This document shows positions 22,536 to 30,923 of a DNA stretch of 33,329 nt, one piece after another; within the stretch, counting starts at the first letter, position 1; the number at the start of each line of letters is the position of its first letter. The notes below the pieces were generated by a model. That model was not told the origin of the DNA, did not search any database, and was given only the letters and a program-made list of their open reading frames with translations. The translations under genes were made by a program, and so were the position numbers. This DNA comes from Pseudomonadota bacterium (GTDB lineage Bacteria; Pseudomonadota; Gammaproteobacteria; Burkholderiales; JABEVD01), in contig JAJZQY010000014.1 in assembly GCA_021806605.1 (NCBI GenBank), positions 1 to 33,329 on the forward strand, in the 5' to 3' direction.

Positions 22536-24007
22536 GAAAATGGTTGCTTCAGTCCTTTTTCCGTCAGGTCAGCCTGATCCTGGTGGCATTTTCGGTATTG
22601 TCGATTTCCGGCTATGCCTATCAGAATTACGTTGATTTGAAGCATCAATGGCGCAGCGCCATCAATATTCAAATCTTGCATCTTACGGGATTTGCGGCCT
22701 TGATGGCGGCGAACGATTTGCGCTATGAAAAATACTTCGATCTTTGGGAGAAACTCAGAAAAGTGCAGAATCAGGCTGCCGAGGAAGAGAAGGGGGCGCT
22801 ATTTCTGATCAAGGATATTGTCGTCCTGGACAATTCCGGAAATGTCGTCGGTTCCAGCGATCCTGTCAGGCATCCGCTGTTGCGGCGATATGACGGCCAA
22901 ATCCCGCAGTCTTCCGGAGAAATGCAGATTGCGGGCAGCGGCAGGGTGAAGACAGCTGCACCCATAATATTCGGCGGGGAAAGAATAGGCAGCCTTGTCA
23001 TGGCATTCGATATCGCGCCTTTCGGCAGATTTCTCCGGCAGCATTTGCGCGACTTCGCCGTTTATTTGATACTGATGACGCTTGCCACGCTGCTTTTCGG
23101 CCTGGCGCTGGCGCGCTGGATCACCCGCCCTCTGGGGAGCGTTCGCTCCGTTCTGCCGATGCTTGGAAGCGGTCAGGCGGCGATTCCGTCGCTGAGCTTG
23201 CGGCAGGACGAATACGGTCTGCTCGGCAGGGCCATCGAATTCGCCGACAGGCGGATTCATGAAAGCGAAGAGCAGATCAGGATGCACCGGGATCATCTCG
23301 AAGAGTTGGTGAAGCAGCGCACCCGCGCGCTGGAAGCTGCAAACAAGGAACTCGAGGCGTTCAGCTACGCCGTTTCCCACGATTTGCGCGCCCCGTTGCG
23401 GGCGATAGACGGGTTCAGTCTGGCGCTTGTTGAGGATTATGGCGATAAGCTGGACGATGCCGCGAAGGGATACCTTCAGCGAGTCAGGGGCGGCGCTCAG
23501 AAAATGGGCAGGTTGATCGACGACATGCTTCAATTGTCGCGCGTAACGCGCGCCGAACTGCATTATGCGGCGGTCGATCTGAGCGCGATGGCCGAACAGA
23601 TCGTTCACGACCTCAGGGCGCAGGACCCGCACCGCGAAGTGCAGGTGTCGATTGCGCCGGGGCTGACTGTTTCGGGGGATGCGGGGCTGCTGGGCATTCT
23701 GCTGCAGAACATTCTGGGAAATGCCTGGAAATTCACCAGGGATGCGCGAGAAGCGCATATCGAATTCGACAGCCGTCTGCAGGACGGGGAGCAGGTGTTT
23801 TTGGTCAGGGACAATGGCGCAGGCTTCGACATGCGCTATGTATCCAAGCTGTTCGGCGCCTTCCAGCGGCTGCACACCGAAGACGAATTTCCGGGAACGG
23901 GAATCGGGCTCGCCACCGTTCAGCGGGTGATTAATCGCCATGGCGGACGGATCTGGGCGGAAGGAAAGGTCGAGGAAGGGGCGTGTTTTTATTTCGTTCT
24001 GAAGTGA
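22532..24007 (+). CDS. Membrane sensor histidine kinase (HAMP, HisKA, HATPase)
   Basis: A 491-residue inner-membrane kinase. The first membrane helix is at ~11-30, and a periplasmic Cache/PAS-like domain spans ~32-172 (IVVLDNSGNVVGSSDP, then IIFGGERIGSLVMAFD). The second helix is at ~174-195, followed by HAMP (~196-248), a coiled-coil linker, then HisKA with FSYAVSHDLRAPLRAIDGF (phospho-acceptor H283). HATPase_c follows with NILGNAWKFT (N box), DNGAGFD (G1) and GTGIGLATV (G2). All catalytic motifs are intact. It is close to the phytochrome-type kinases that pair with Rcp1-like regulators. It is translationally coupled to the PhnD-like protein, which may dock on its periplasmic domain (inference). 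Confidence 0.93.
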   Translation: MRKWLLQSFFRQVSLILVAFSVLSISGYAYQNYVDLKHQWRSAINIQILHLTGFAALMAANDLRYEKYFDLWEKLRKVQNQAAEEEKGALFLIKDIVVLDNSGNVVGSSDPVRHPLLRRYDGQIPQSSGEMQIAGSGRVKTAAPIIFGGERIGSLVMAFDIAPFGRFLRQHLRDFAVYLILMTLATLLFGLALARWITRPLGSVRSVLPMLGSGQAAIPSLSLRQDEYGLLGRAIEFADRRIHESEEQIRMHRDHLEELVKQRTRALEAANKELEAFSYAVSHDLRAPLRAIDGFSLALVEDYGDKLDDAAKGYLQRVRGGAQKMGRLIDDMLQLSRVTRAELHYAAVDLSAMAEQIVHDLRAQDPHREVQVSIAPGLTVSGDAGLLGILLQNILGNAWKFTRDAREAHIEFDSRLQDGEQVFLVRDNGAGFDMRYVSKLFGAFQRLHTEDEFPGTGIGLATVQRVINRHGGRIWAEGKVEEGACFYFVLK

Positions 24008-24029
24008 ACAATCAGTTTAAACTGATTGT
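24008..24029. promoter_or_regulatory. Perfect 22-bp palindrome between kinase and response regulator genes
   Basis: ACAATCAGTTT (24008-24018) is immediately followed by its exact reverse complement (24019-24029), starting on the base after the kinase stop. No U-tract follows. It may be a dimeric protein-binding site or an RNA hairpin limiting expression of the downstream regulator genes. Confidence 0.55.
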
Positions 24030-24062
24030 CTGAAAGCGAATAACATAAAGAAGGGATGGGGG

Positions 24063-24500
24063 ATGGCAGGCAAGGTTATTCTGTTGGTGGAGGACAATCC
24101 CGACGATCGCATCCTGACCGTCAGGGCGCTCAAGCAGCACAATATCGCCAACGTAATCGATGAAGTCAAGGATGGCCAGGAAGCGCTCGATTATCTTTTC
24201 GGGGAGGGACAATATGCTGGGCGCGATGTTGCCATGCAGCCCCAGGTCGTTCTGCTCGATTTGAAGCTGCCCAAGGTGGATGGCCTGGAAGTGCTTCAGA
24301 GGATGCGGGCTGATTCGCGCACCAAGCGGATTCCCGTAGTGGTACTGACATCCTCGAGCGAGCAGCAGGACATCGTATCAAGCTTTGATCTGGGCGCGAA
24401 CAGTTATGTGCGCAAGCCGGTCGACTTCAACGCGTTTCTGGATGCTGCAAAGCAGCTCGGCCTTTACTGGCTGATGCTCAACGAGGTTCCCAATGGCTGA
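24063..24500 (+). CDS. Single-domain response regulator (Rcp1-like)
   Basis: A 145-residue protein consisting of only a receiver domain. The acidic pocket is VEDNPDD (residues 9-15), the phospho-acceptor D66 lies in [13 protein letters not shown], and the conserved Thr (T96) and Lys (K118) are in VVLTSS and VRKPVD. The extended [16 protein letters not shown] loop is typical of regulators that serve phytochrome-like kinases. It has no output domain, so it would act by protein-protein contact or as a phosphate relay or sink. Its stop overlaps the start of the next gene by eight bases. It follows the histidine kinase by 55 bases, with a palindrome between. Confidence 0.93.
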   Translation: MAGKVILLVEDNPDDRILTVRALKQHNIANVIDEVKDGQEALDYLFGEGQYAGRDVAMQPQVVLLDLKLPKVDGLEVLQRMRADSRTKRIPVVVLTSSSEQQDIVSSFDLGANSYVRKPVDFNAFLDAAKQLGLYWLMLNEVPNG

Positions 24501-26160
24501 GTTGCGCGCCCTGCTCGTCGAGGATTCCGAAGACGACATGATGCTGGTCGTGCGCGAACTGAAGCGCGGCGGCTTCGATGTCGAATTCGAAAGCGTCTGC
24601 AGCGAGGAAGCGCTCAAGGCTGCTTTACGTCAGCAGGCATGGGACATTGTCATCGCCGACCACAATATGCCTGGCTTCGACTCGATGGGGGCGCTTAGGA
24701 TCGTCAATGACCATGCTGTGGACCTTCCGGTCATCATCGTCTCGGGCAGCATAGGGGAGGATGTCGCGGTGGCTGCGATGAAATCCGGGGCCCACGATTA
24801 CATCATGAAGGACAACCTGGCACGACTTGTCCCCGCAGTCGAGCGCGAACTGCGAGAGGCGGAAAACAGGCTGCTGCATCGCCGCGCTGAGGCAACCATC
24901 AGACACATGGCTTTCCACGATGCGCTGACCGGTCTGGTCAATCGCTACGAGTTCGACGAGCGGCTGAAGCATGTGCTACATGCCGCCGAGGCGGATGACC
25001 AGAGCCAGGCACTGCTGTATCTCGATCTCGATCAGTTCAAGCTGATCAACGAGACCTGCGGTCATGCAGCGGGAGATGAATTGCTGAAGCAGCTCGCCGC
25101 CCTGTTGCGCGCCCAGATTCGCGATAGCGATACATTGGCCCGGCTCGGTGGTGACGAGTTCGGCTTGCTGCTCTGCAATTGCAACATTCACTATGCCGAA
25201 GAAATTGCGCACAAGCTGCTGAAGGCGATCAACGGGTTCCGCTTTTCATGGGGCGGCAAGAGTGTCGCGGTGGGCGGGAGTATCGGCCTGGTTCCTGTCA
25301 CGGCGGGGATGGATGATCCTGCTGACCTGCTGCGTGCGGCGGACATGGCCTGTTATGCGGCGAAGGAACGGGGGCGCAACAGGGTTTATGTGTTCAGGGC
25401 GGACGATGCCGATCTCGTCCATCGCCACGGCGAAATGGAATGGGCGATGCGTCTACGTCAGGCGCTCGACGAAGACCGTTTCGTGCTCTACAGGCAGGTC
25501 ATCGCTCCGGTAAGGGCCGGTTGCGAGATGCGCCGGGAGGAACTGCTGCTTCGCATGCTAGACGAGAACGGCACGCTTGTTTCCCCCGGCGCATTCATCC
25601 CGGCTGCGGAGCGTTTCAGCCTGATGCCGCTGTTGGACAGATGGGTGGTGAAGAACGCCGTGCGCCATGCTTCCCGCTCGTCGCATGGAGACATTCATTT
25701 CATCAATCTTTCCGGCGCGTCGTTGAGCGACGACAGCTTTTACCAGTACATCGGCGAGACGATCCGCGCCGAGGGCGTCTCCCCCGAGGCGCTGTGCTTC
25801 GAGATCACCGAAACGGCTGCAATTTCCAATCTGAGCCGTGCAGTCGGCTTCATCCGCAAAATCCGCGAGATAGGGTGTCATTTCGCCCTGGACGATTTCG
25901 GCTCCGGAATGAGCTCATTTTCCTATCTCAAAGCCATACCCATCGATTATCTGAAGATAGACGGCGGCTTCGTCAGGGATATCGCGAAGAATGCGATGGA
26001 TCACGCCATCGTGGAGGCCATCAACCGGGTCGGCCAGGCTGCCGGCCTGCAAACCATCGCCGAATTCGTCGAATCCCAGGAAGCGCTCGATGTGCTGCAT
26101 CGGGTCGGGGTCGATTATGCGCAAGGCTATCATATCCATCGTCCGGAACTCGTCTCATGA
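24493..26160 (+). CDS. Receiver-GGDEF-EAL response regulator (cyclic di-GMP turnover)
   Basis: A 555-residue output protein. It has a receiver (1-120, phospho-acceptor D56) and a GGDEF domain (~137-300, RLGGDEFG with GGDEF at 219-223). The inhibitory RxxD site R210-D213 is placed five residues before it. The EAL domain (~315-550) reads ELLLRM at the EAL position (E350), then INLSG, ITET, DDFGSG (D467-D468), KID (K488), AEFVES (E524) and QGYHI, so all metal and catalytic residues appear present. It could make and degrade c-di-GMP, with the balance set by phosphorylation. GAGG five bases before ATG 24493 lies within the preceding gene, and the overlap suggests stoichiometric expression with the single-domain regulator. 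Confidence 0.93.
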   Translation: MAELRALLVEDSEDDMMLVVRELKRGGFDVEFESVCSEEALKAALRQQAWDIVIADHNMPGFDSMGALRIVNDHAVDLPVIIVSGSIGEDVAVAAMKSGAHDYIMKDNLARLVPAVERELREAENRLLHRRAEATIRHMAFHDALTGLVNRYEFDERLKHVLHAAEADDQSQALLYLDLDQFKLINETCGHAAGDELLKQLAALLRAQIRDSDTLARLGGDEFGLLLCNCNIHYAEEIAHKLLKAINGFRFSWGGKSVAVGGSIGLVPVTAGMDDPADLLRAADMACYAAKERGRNRVYVFRADDADLVHRHGEMEWAMRLRQALDEDRFVLYRQVIAPVRAGCEMRREELLLRMLDENGTLVSPGAFIPAAERFSLMPLLDRWVVKNAVRHASRSSHGDIHFINLSGASLSDDSFYQYIGETIRAEGVSPEALCFEITETAAISNLSRAVGFIRKIREIGCHFALDDFGSGMSSFSYLKAIPIDYLKIDGGFVRDIAKNAMDHAIVEAINRVGQAAGLQTIAEFVESQEALDVLHRVGVDYAQGYHIHRPELVS

Positions 26161-26171
26161 AAGGAACAGGA

Positions 26172-26633
26172 ATGAAAAAAGGGCTGCTCGTGCTGGCCAT
26201 GCTTGTCTCTCAGGGTGCATTCGGGAAATGGGAGGCCTATGTTCCGGCGAAACTTGCCGATGGCGTGAGCATCGCGTCGCACGCCGGGCACGGCGGATTC
26301 GTGGTCTTCAAGCAGGACTATGCCTTCAGCGCGAAAGTGGTTTATACGGGTGAGATCCGCCCCACTTCGGTTGCCGGGAGTCAGGTGCTGAGCGGATTTT
26401 TCGGAGTGGACCGCGATTATCCCGTCCAGGACATGAAATATGGAAACGAAGTCAGAGTGACCGAGGACGGCAAGGATTACTGGATGCCGGTTTCCTTCGA
26501 CGTCCTAACCGACATGCAGAAGAAGCTCGGGAAAGGGGAAGCCTTCACCGCCTATGTCAGGCTGCTCGGGGAATCCGGAAGCAGATGGGTGTTTCTCCTG
26601 GACGGGTTCAGTAGCGCTTCTCGAAAGCCCTGA
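26172..26633 (+). CDS. Exported protein of unknown function at the end of the signalling operon
   Basis: A 153-residue protein with a signal peptide (MKKGLLVLAMLVSQGAFG, then KWEAYVP). The mature part has many beta-strand-like stretches (GGFVVFKQDYAFSAKVVY, TAYVRLLGESGSRWVFLLDG) and no cysteines, suggesting a small periplasmic beta-rich domain. ATG 26172 has AAGGA with a six-base spacer; another in-frame ATG at 26157 overlaps the stop of the previous gene. It starts 11 bases after the GGDEF-EAL gene, so it is probably co-transcribed. Its 3' end overlaps the convergent deaminase-like gene by 26 bp. No family was recognised. Confidence 0.7.
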   Translation: MKKGLLVLAMLVSQGAFGKWEAYVPAKLADGVSIASHAGHGGFVVFKQDYAFSAKVVYTGEIRPTSVAGSQVLSGFFGVDRDYPVQDMKYGNEVRVTEDGKDYWMPVSFDVLTDMQKKLGKGEAFTAYVRLLGESGSRWVFLLDGFSSASRKP

Positions 26634-28074
26634 ATTCCGCCTCGAGCTGCCATTGCAGCCTGGCCTTCTGGTTGGCGTCCAGATAATCCTGACAAAATGC
26701 CGACAGCATTCGCCCATACCGCACATCCCGCTCGCATTGCCTGACGGGGACGAATTTCGCGGCATTTGCCCAAAGGCTTCTTCCCGGAATGAAGGCGTAT
26801 TCCAGGCTGTTGCGCGCGAGGTTCTTCAGCTCGGGGTAGCCGAGATGGTCCTCCAGCGAAGCCTTCAGGTATTCCGTCGAAATGTCGCTTCTCAGGACCC
26901 CCGCATCGCAGCTTGAAAGCGCAACGGGCACGCCGTATTTGAGGTAGACCGGCAGCGGATTCGCATACTCTCCGAGCACGGTGTCGGTCCTCCCGGGACA
27001 GATATCGACCAGCACTTTCTTCTTGGCGAGCTTTTGCAAGAGTCCCGGCGGTTCGTGCAGGATGTCTGAACCCTGCCCGATGCGTTCGGCATGCCCCAGC
27101 ATGACGGCCTCGCTGACATGGAAGGACAAGTCCTCGGGCGGCGCAAGATCGAGATTGAGCTCGCCCGCATTCACGGCGACATGCGCTTTCGGATAGACGG
27201 GTTTCAGGAAGTCGAGCATCTGCATGTGCAGGCTGAAGTCCGGCATCGACTCGTCTTCGGCTCCCGCAAGCAAAATGCCCGAAAACCCGGAGTCCGGACG
27301 CGAGGCCAATTCCAGCCCTGCTGCCATCTGCGCGAAAACTTCCCCGGGCATCGCGTTCCTGGATACGCTGTAGAGATAGCGGATAGATACCTTGCAGCCC
27401 GGATCGGCTGCAATCGTGCCGCATTTGAGACGCTGGTCCTTTTCCGCTTCGGCAAGCTTAATTTCCTTCTGCGATGCCGCTGCGATTGTGGACAGCCCGT
27501 TGTTTCTCAGGTTCTCCAGGGTATTGTGCAAGTTGCCGTCCCAGCCCAGTCGCTTGCCCAGCGCCAGGGCGGCTTCGCCATCAGGCGCGAGCGCAACTTC
27601 CAGGTAAAGCACGTGCTCTTTGGCCGCACGCGAAAGCATTTGGGAGAGCATGGCTCCCGTCATGCCTTGCGTGGCCTTCTCGAATTTTCCGAAGCTTGAG
27701 AAGAAATGATCCCGGTTTTTTCCTGCCAGGCCCCGCATCGACCAGGCATTGAGCGTTTTCCGGTAGAGCGCAGGGTCGGCAAGCACTGCCCTGGCCGCAA
27801 GCTTTCCCTCTCCGCAAGGCGGCATGGAGAGGCTCATGTCTTCTGCCATGCACAGGCCTTTCTTGGCCGCCCAGGCTATCATCGACTCCGCATAGACCGA
27901 TCCCGGCATTTCCGCATCGAGCTCTCCTCCCTTGGGCATGGCGAGCAGGAAGGCGAGTTTTGCTTCCGGGTCTGCCGCTTCGAAATAATGCGCAATCTTC
28001 GACTGAGGCGGGAGATGCTTTGCCGATGCAACCGAAGCAAAGCAGGCAAGCAGCAACAGGATGAACGTTTTCAT
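26608..28074 (-). CDS. Secreted adenosine-deaminase-family protein with lost zinc site (pseudoenzyme)
   Basis: A 488-residue exported protein (signal peptide [18 protein letters not shown]). Overall it follows bacterial adenosine-deaminase-like proteins: MPKGGEL...[58 protein letters not shown]. The catalytic site is dismantled. Where the family has LHNHLSG there is LDAEMPG (D53, E55 for both His ligands), HAGEL is NAGEL (N302), IGHG is IGQG (Q334), and STDD is SSCD (C389). The general-acid Glu (E305) and the second Asp (D390) remain. Several extra cysteines (C75, C87, C218, C227, C447, C461) suggest disulfides. The ATG overlaps the rimO stop (ATGA), with GGAG seven bases upstream. It is uninterrupted, so it is probably a non-enzymatic binding protein. 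The missing residues are read directly from the sequence; the role is inferred. Confidence 0.85.
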   Translation of the reverse strand: MKTFILLLLACFASVASAKHLPPQSKIAHYFEAADPEAKLAFLLAMPKGGELDAEMPGSVYAESMIAWAAKKGLCMAEDMSLSMPPCGEGKLAARAVLADPALYRKTLNAWSMRGLAGKNRDHFFSSFGKFEKATQGMTGAMLSQMLSRAAKEHVLYLEVALAPDGEAALALGKRLGWDGNLHNTLENLRNNGLSTIAAASQKEIKLAEAEKDQRLKCGTIAADPGCKVSIRYLYSVSRNAMPGEVFAQMAAGLELASRPDSGFSGILLAGAEDESMPDFSLHMQMLDFLKPVYPKAHVAVNAGELNLDLAPPEDLSFHVSEAVMLGHAERIGQGSDILHEPPGLLQKLAKKKVLVDICPGRTDTVLGEYANPLPVYLKYGVPVALSSCDAGVLRSDISTEYLKASLEDHLGYPELKNLARNSLEYAFIPGRSLWANAAKFVPVRQCERDVRYGRMLSAFCQDYLDANQKARLQWQLEAEFRAFEKRY

Positions 28075-29381
28075 GCCGATTCTCCCCAAAGATCGTGCTC
28101 GTCCGAATCGGCAATTCGGACGGTTGCAAATTCGCCTGCCTTCAGGTCCGCAGCATCCGGTATGTAAACCAGGCCGTCTATTTCGGGCGCATCATACATG
28201 CTCCTGCCCACGGCCCCCTCTTCGTCTACTGATTCGACCAGAACCTGCAGGGTATTGCCGATTTTCGCCCGCAGTTTCCTTTCGCTGATGGCCGACTGGG
28301 TCGCCATCAGGCGCTCAACGCGCTCGATCTTGATTTCTTCCGGGACAGGGTCGGGCAGGGAATTCGCCGCAGCGCCTGCCACGGAAGAATAGGGAAAGCA
28401 TCCCACGCGGTCGAGTTCGGCTTCTTCCAGGAAGTCGAGCAGCGCCTCGAACTCGGCTTCCGTTTCCCCGGGGAACCCCGCGATGAAGGTGCTGCGGATG
28501 GCGATGTCGGGGCAGATTTTCCGCCACGCCCGGATGCGCTCTAGGTTGCTTTCGCTGTTCCCGGGGCGCTTCATGAGCTTCAGTATCCTGGAGCTCGCAT
28601 GCTGCAGCGGCATGTCGAGATAGGGCAGGATTTTGCCTTCCGCCATCAACGGAATCACTTCGTCGACATGCGGGTAGGGATAGACGTAATGCAGCCTGAC
28701 CCAGACGCCGAGGCTGCCCAGTTCCCTGGCAAGTTCCGTCATTCTGGTTTTGACCGGGCGGCCTTCGAAGAAGCCGGTTCTGTACTTGATGTCGACCCCG
28801 TATGCGCTGGTGTCCTGGGAGATGACGAGGAGCTCCTTCACGCCGGCCTTGACCAGCGCTTCTGCCTCCTTCATCACTTCCCCGATGGGGCGGCTGACAA
28901 GGTCTCCCCTGAGGCTCGGAATGATGCAGAAGGTGCAGCGGTGGTTGCAGCCTTCTGAAATCTTGAGATAGGCGTAATGCCTCGGGGTGAGTCTGATGCC
29001 CTGGGGCGGGACGAGATCGACGAAGGGGTCGTGCGGTTTGGGGAGGTATTGGTGGACTGCCTGCATGACTTCTTCGAGGGCGTGGGGGCCGGTGACGGCA
29101 AGCACCGCCGGGTGGGCTTCCTTCACCATGTCGCCTCGCGCGCCGAGGCAGCCGGTGACGATGACCTTCCCGTTCTCGTTCAAGGCTTCGCCGATCGCTT
29201 CCAAGGATTCCTCCACTGCGCTGTCGATGAAGCCGCAGGTGTTGACGACGATCATGTCGGAGCCCTGATAGTCGGGCGAAATGGCATAGCCTTCCGACCT
29301 CAGCCGGGAGAGGATGTGCTCGGAATCGACAAGTGCCTTGGGGCAGCCGAGGGAAACGAAGCCTATTTTGGGAGCGGACAT
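28071..29381 (-). CDS. rimO: Ribosomal protein S12 methylthiotransferase
   Basis: Radical-SAM enzyme that methylthiolates an aspartate of ribosomal protein S12. The 436 residues show the N-terminal UPF0004 domain with Fe-S cysteines C13, C49 and C78 (SLGCPK, NTCGF, TGCLG). The radical-SAM core has CNHRCTFC (C145, C149, C152) followed by IPSLRGD, and a C-terminal TRAM domain contains the MYDAPEIDG motif typical of RimO rather than MiaB. Length equals E. coli RimO (441). ATG 29381 has only a weak Shine-Dalgarno. The downstream pseudo-deaminase is translationally coupled by ATGA. Confidence 0.96.
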   Translation of the reverse strand: MSAPKIGFVSLGCPKALVDSEHILSRLRSEGYAISPDYQGSDMIVVNTCGFIDSAVEESLEAIGEALNENGKVIVTGCLGARGDMVKEAHPAVLAVTGPHALEEVMQAVHQYLPKPHDPFVDLVPPQGIRLTPRHYAYLKISEGCNHRCTFCIIPSLRGDLVSRPIGEVMKEAEALVKAGVKELLVISQDTSAYGVDIKYRTGFFEGRPVKTRMTELARELGSLGVWVRLHYVYPYPHVDEVIPLMAEGKILPYLDMPLQHASSRILKLMKRPGNSESNLERIRAWRKICPDIAIRSTFIAGFPGETEAEFEALLDFLEEAELDRVGCFPYSSVAGAAANSLPDPVPEEIKIERVERLMATQSAISERKLRAKIGNTLQVLVESVDEEGAVGRSMYDAPEIDGLVYIPDAADLKAGEFATVRIADSDEHDLWGESA

Positions 29382-29422
29382 GTGAGTCGGATCAATTCAA
29401 CACGATGCAGATCATATCATCA

Positions 29423-30187
29423 TTATTCTGCCAGCAGTCCGGCAACCAGGATCGAGCCTATGCCGAGCGAGATCAGCACAACCTGCTGGACCGTGGCGCG
29501 GATCTCGGTGCGCTTGTGCAGTCCCGGGATCAGGTCGGCCACGGAAACGTAGATCATGGAGGATGCGGCAAGCGCCAGCAGGGAAGGAATCAGCCCCTGC
29601 ATGGATTGCAGCACGGCGTAGGCGAGCACGCCGCCCACGAGGGTCGCGCCGCTGGACGTCAAATTGAACAGGATGGCCTGCCTCTTCGAATAGCCTGAAT
29701 GCAGCAGGATCATGAAGTCCCCCACTTCCTGCGGAATTTCGTGGGCGATGATGGCGATCGCGGTGACGATGCCGAGATGGATGTCGCTCAGAAAGGCTGC
29801 GGCTATCAGAATGCCGTCGACGAAATTGTGGAAAGTGTTTCCGATCATGATCATGAGGCCGCTTCTGCCGTGATCGTGCGATTCGTGCGCTTCGCAGTCC
29901 TCGGCATGGCAATGGCGCCACAATACGAGTTTTTCCAGGATGAAGAACAGCAGTATCCCGAACAGGATGGTTGCCGTCATCATTCCCGGATTTTTCGTCA
30001 GCCTGAAGGCTTCCGGCAGGATTTCGAGGAAGGCCGCGCCCAGCAGCGCGCCAACTGCATAGCTGACGAGCATCGGTACCCAGGATGCGCGCAGGCTGAG
30101 GGCGAAGGATCCGGCAAGCGCCAGGCTGGCAAGGCCGCCTACGGTGCTCGTCGTCACGATCCAGGAAAGAACTGACATGGGCAACAT
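29423..30187 (-). CDS. ZIP-family divalent metal transporter
   Basis: A 254-residue inner-membrane protein with eight predicted helices, of the ZIP family importing Zn(II) or Fe(II)/Mn(II). The metal-path motifs are GNTFHNFVDG (H120, N121, D124) and IAHEIPQEVGD (H149, E150, E154). The cytosolic loop between helices 3 and 4 is His-rich (CHAEDCEAHESHDHG), the usual variable metal-sensing region. Two in-frame ATGs (30187 and 30178) are possible starts and neither has a clear Shine-Dalgarno. A TATAAT at 30215-30210 lies upstream. Exact metal specificity cannot be read from the sequence. Confidence 0.93.
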   Translation of the reverse strand: MLPMSVLSWIVTTSTVGGLASLALAGSFALSLRASWVPMLVSYAVGALLGAAFLEILPEAFRLTKNPGMMTATILFGILLFFILEKLVLWRHCHAEDCEAHESHDHGRSGLMIMIGNTFHNFVDGILIAAAFLSDIHLGIVTAIAIIAHEIPQEVGDFMILLHSGYSKRQAILFNLTSSGATLVGGVLAYAVLQSMQGLIPSLLALAASSMIYVSVADLIPGLHKRTEIRATVQQVVLISLGIGSILVAGLLAE

Positions 30188-30209
30188 TCTGTTTTACGGG
30201 AAATTTTCT

Positions 30210-30215
30210 ATTATA
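30210..30215 (-). promoter_or_regulatory. -10 box for the ZIP transporter gene
   Basis: Minus-strand TATAAT at 30215-30210, in the short AT-rich gap after pgeF. Predicted start near 30203, leader about 15 nt. No good -35 was found at 17 bases. Confidence 0.4.
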
Positions 30216-30224
30216 ACTGATGCT

Positions 30225-30923
30225 TCACGCTTCTTCGAGCCAGATGAACGATCCCATCCTTCCGGTATTCCCGTCGCGCCGGTAGGAAAAGAAGCGGGAA
30301 GACTCATTCCGGGTGCAGAAATGGCCCCCATGGATGTTTTGGATGCCGAGCCTTGCGAGCTTCATTTTGGCAATGGCATAAATGTCGGCATGCCATTTGC
30401 CGCTTTCCCCGCGCCTGAAAGCGTGGTTCTCGTCGGGAAAGGCATCCAGCACTTCTTCCCCGACCTCGAAGGCATCCTGCCCTATCGCGGGGCCGAGGTA
30501 GGCGCAGGAAGCGTCCCGCATCGCCTGCACGGTTTCCTCGACTATGCCGGAAGCGAGCCCCCGCCAGCCGGCATGAAGGGCTCCGACGCTTTGCCGGCCG
30601 GCAAGAAGGAGGGGGAGGCAATCGGCGGTCAGGATGGCGCAGACGACATTGGGTGTTCGGGTGAATGCGCCGTCAGCATCAAACGAATCCGGATTGTCCA
30701 GATCGACGACGGCCTTGCCGTGCACCTGATTGACCCATTTCGGCTCGCCGGGCAGAAATTCCCGGATTCTCTTCCGGTTTTCCGCAACATGGGTAGGGTC
30801 GTCTCCGACATGGCTGCCGAGATTGAGGCTGGAATAGGGGGGGAGGCTTGCGCCCCCCTCTCTCGTCGTGATCAGGGCTTTGACATTTTCCGGAGCAGGC
30901 CATTGCGGGACGATGAAATTCAT
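30225..30923 (-). CDS. pgeF: Peptidoglycan editing factor / multicopper-like purine nucleoside enzyme (PgeF/YfiH)
   Basis: A 232-residue cytosolic member of the DUF152/YfiH family. The zinc ligands are visible: NQVHG (H68), LTADCLP (C102) and ALHAGWRGL (H117), with the GPAIGQ segment near residue 145. E. coli YfiH prevents mis-incorporation of amino acids into the peptidoglycan stem peptide, and family members act on purine nucleosides. The start at ATG 30923 overlaps the rluD stop (ATGA); earlier in-frame codons would lie inside rluD. The rluD-pgeF pairing is a common bacterial arrangement. Confidence 0.93.
   Translation of the reverse strand: MNFIVPQWPAPENVKALITTREGGASLPPYSSLNLGSHVGDDPTHVAENRKRIREFLPGEPKWVNQVHGKAVVDLDNPDSFDADGAFTRTPNVVCAILTADCLPLLLAGRQSVGALHAGWRGLASGIVEETVQAMRDASCAYLGPAIGQDAFEVGEEVLDAFPDENHAFRRGESGKWHADIYAIAKMKLARLGIQNIHGGHFCTRNESSRFFSYRRDGNTGRMGSFIWLEEA

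Noticed and set aside
25440..26157. Upstream extension of the exported 153-residue protein
   Set aside because: This frame overlaps the EAL domain in another frame, lacks protein-like composition, and would bury the signal peptide.
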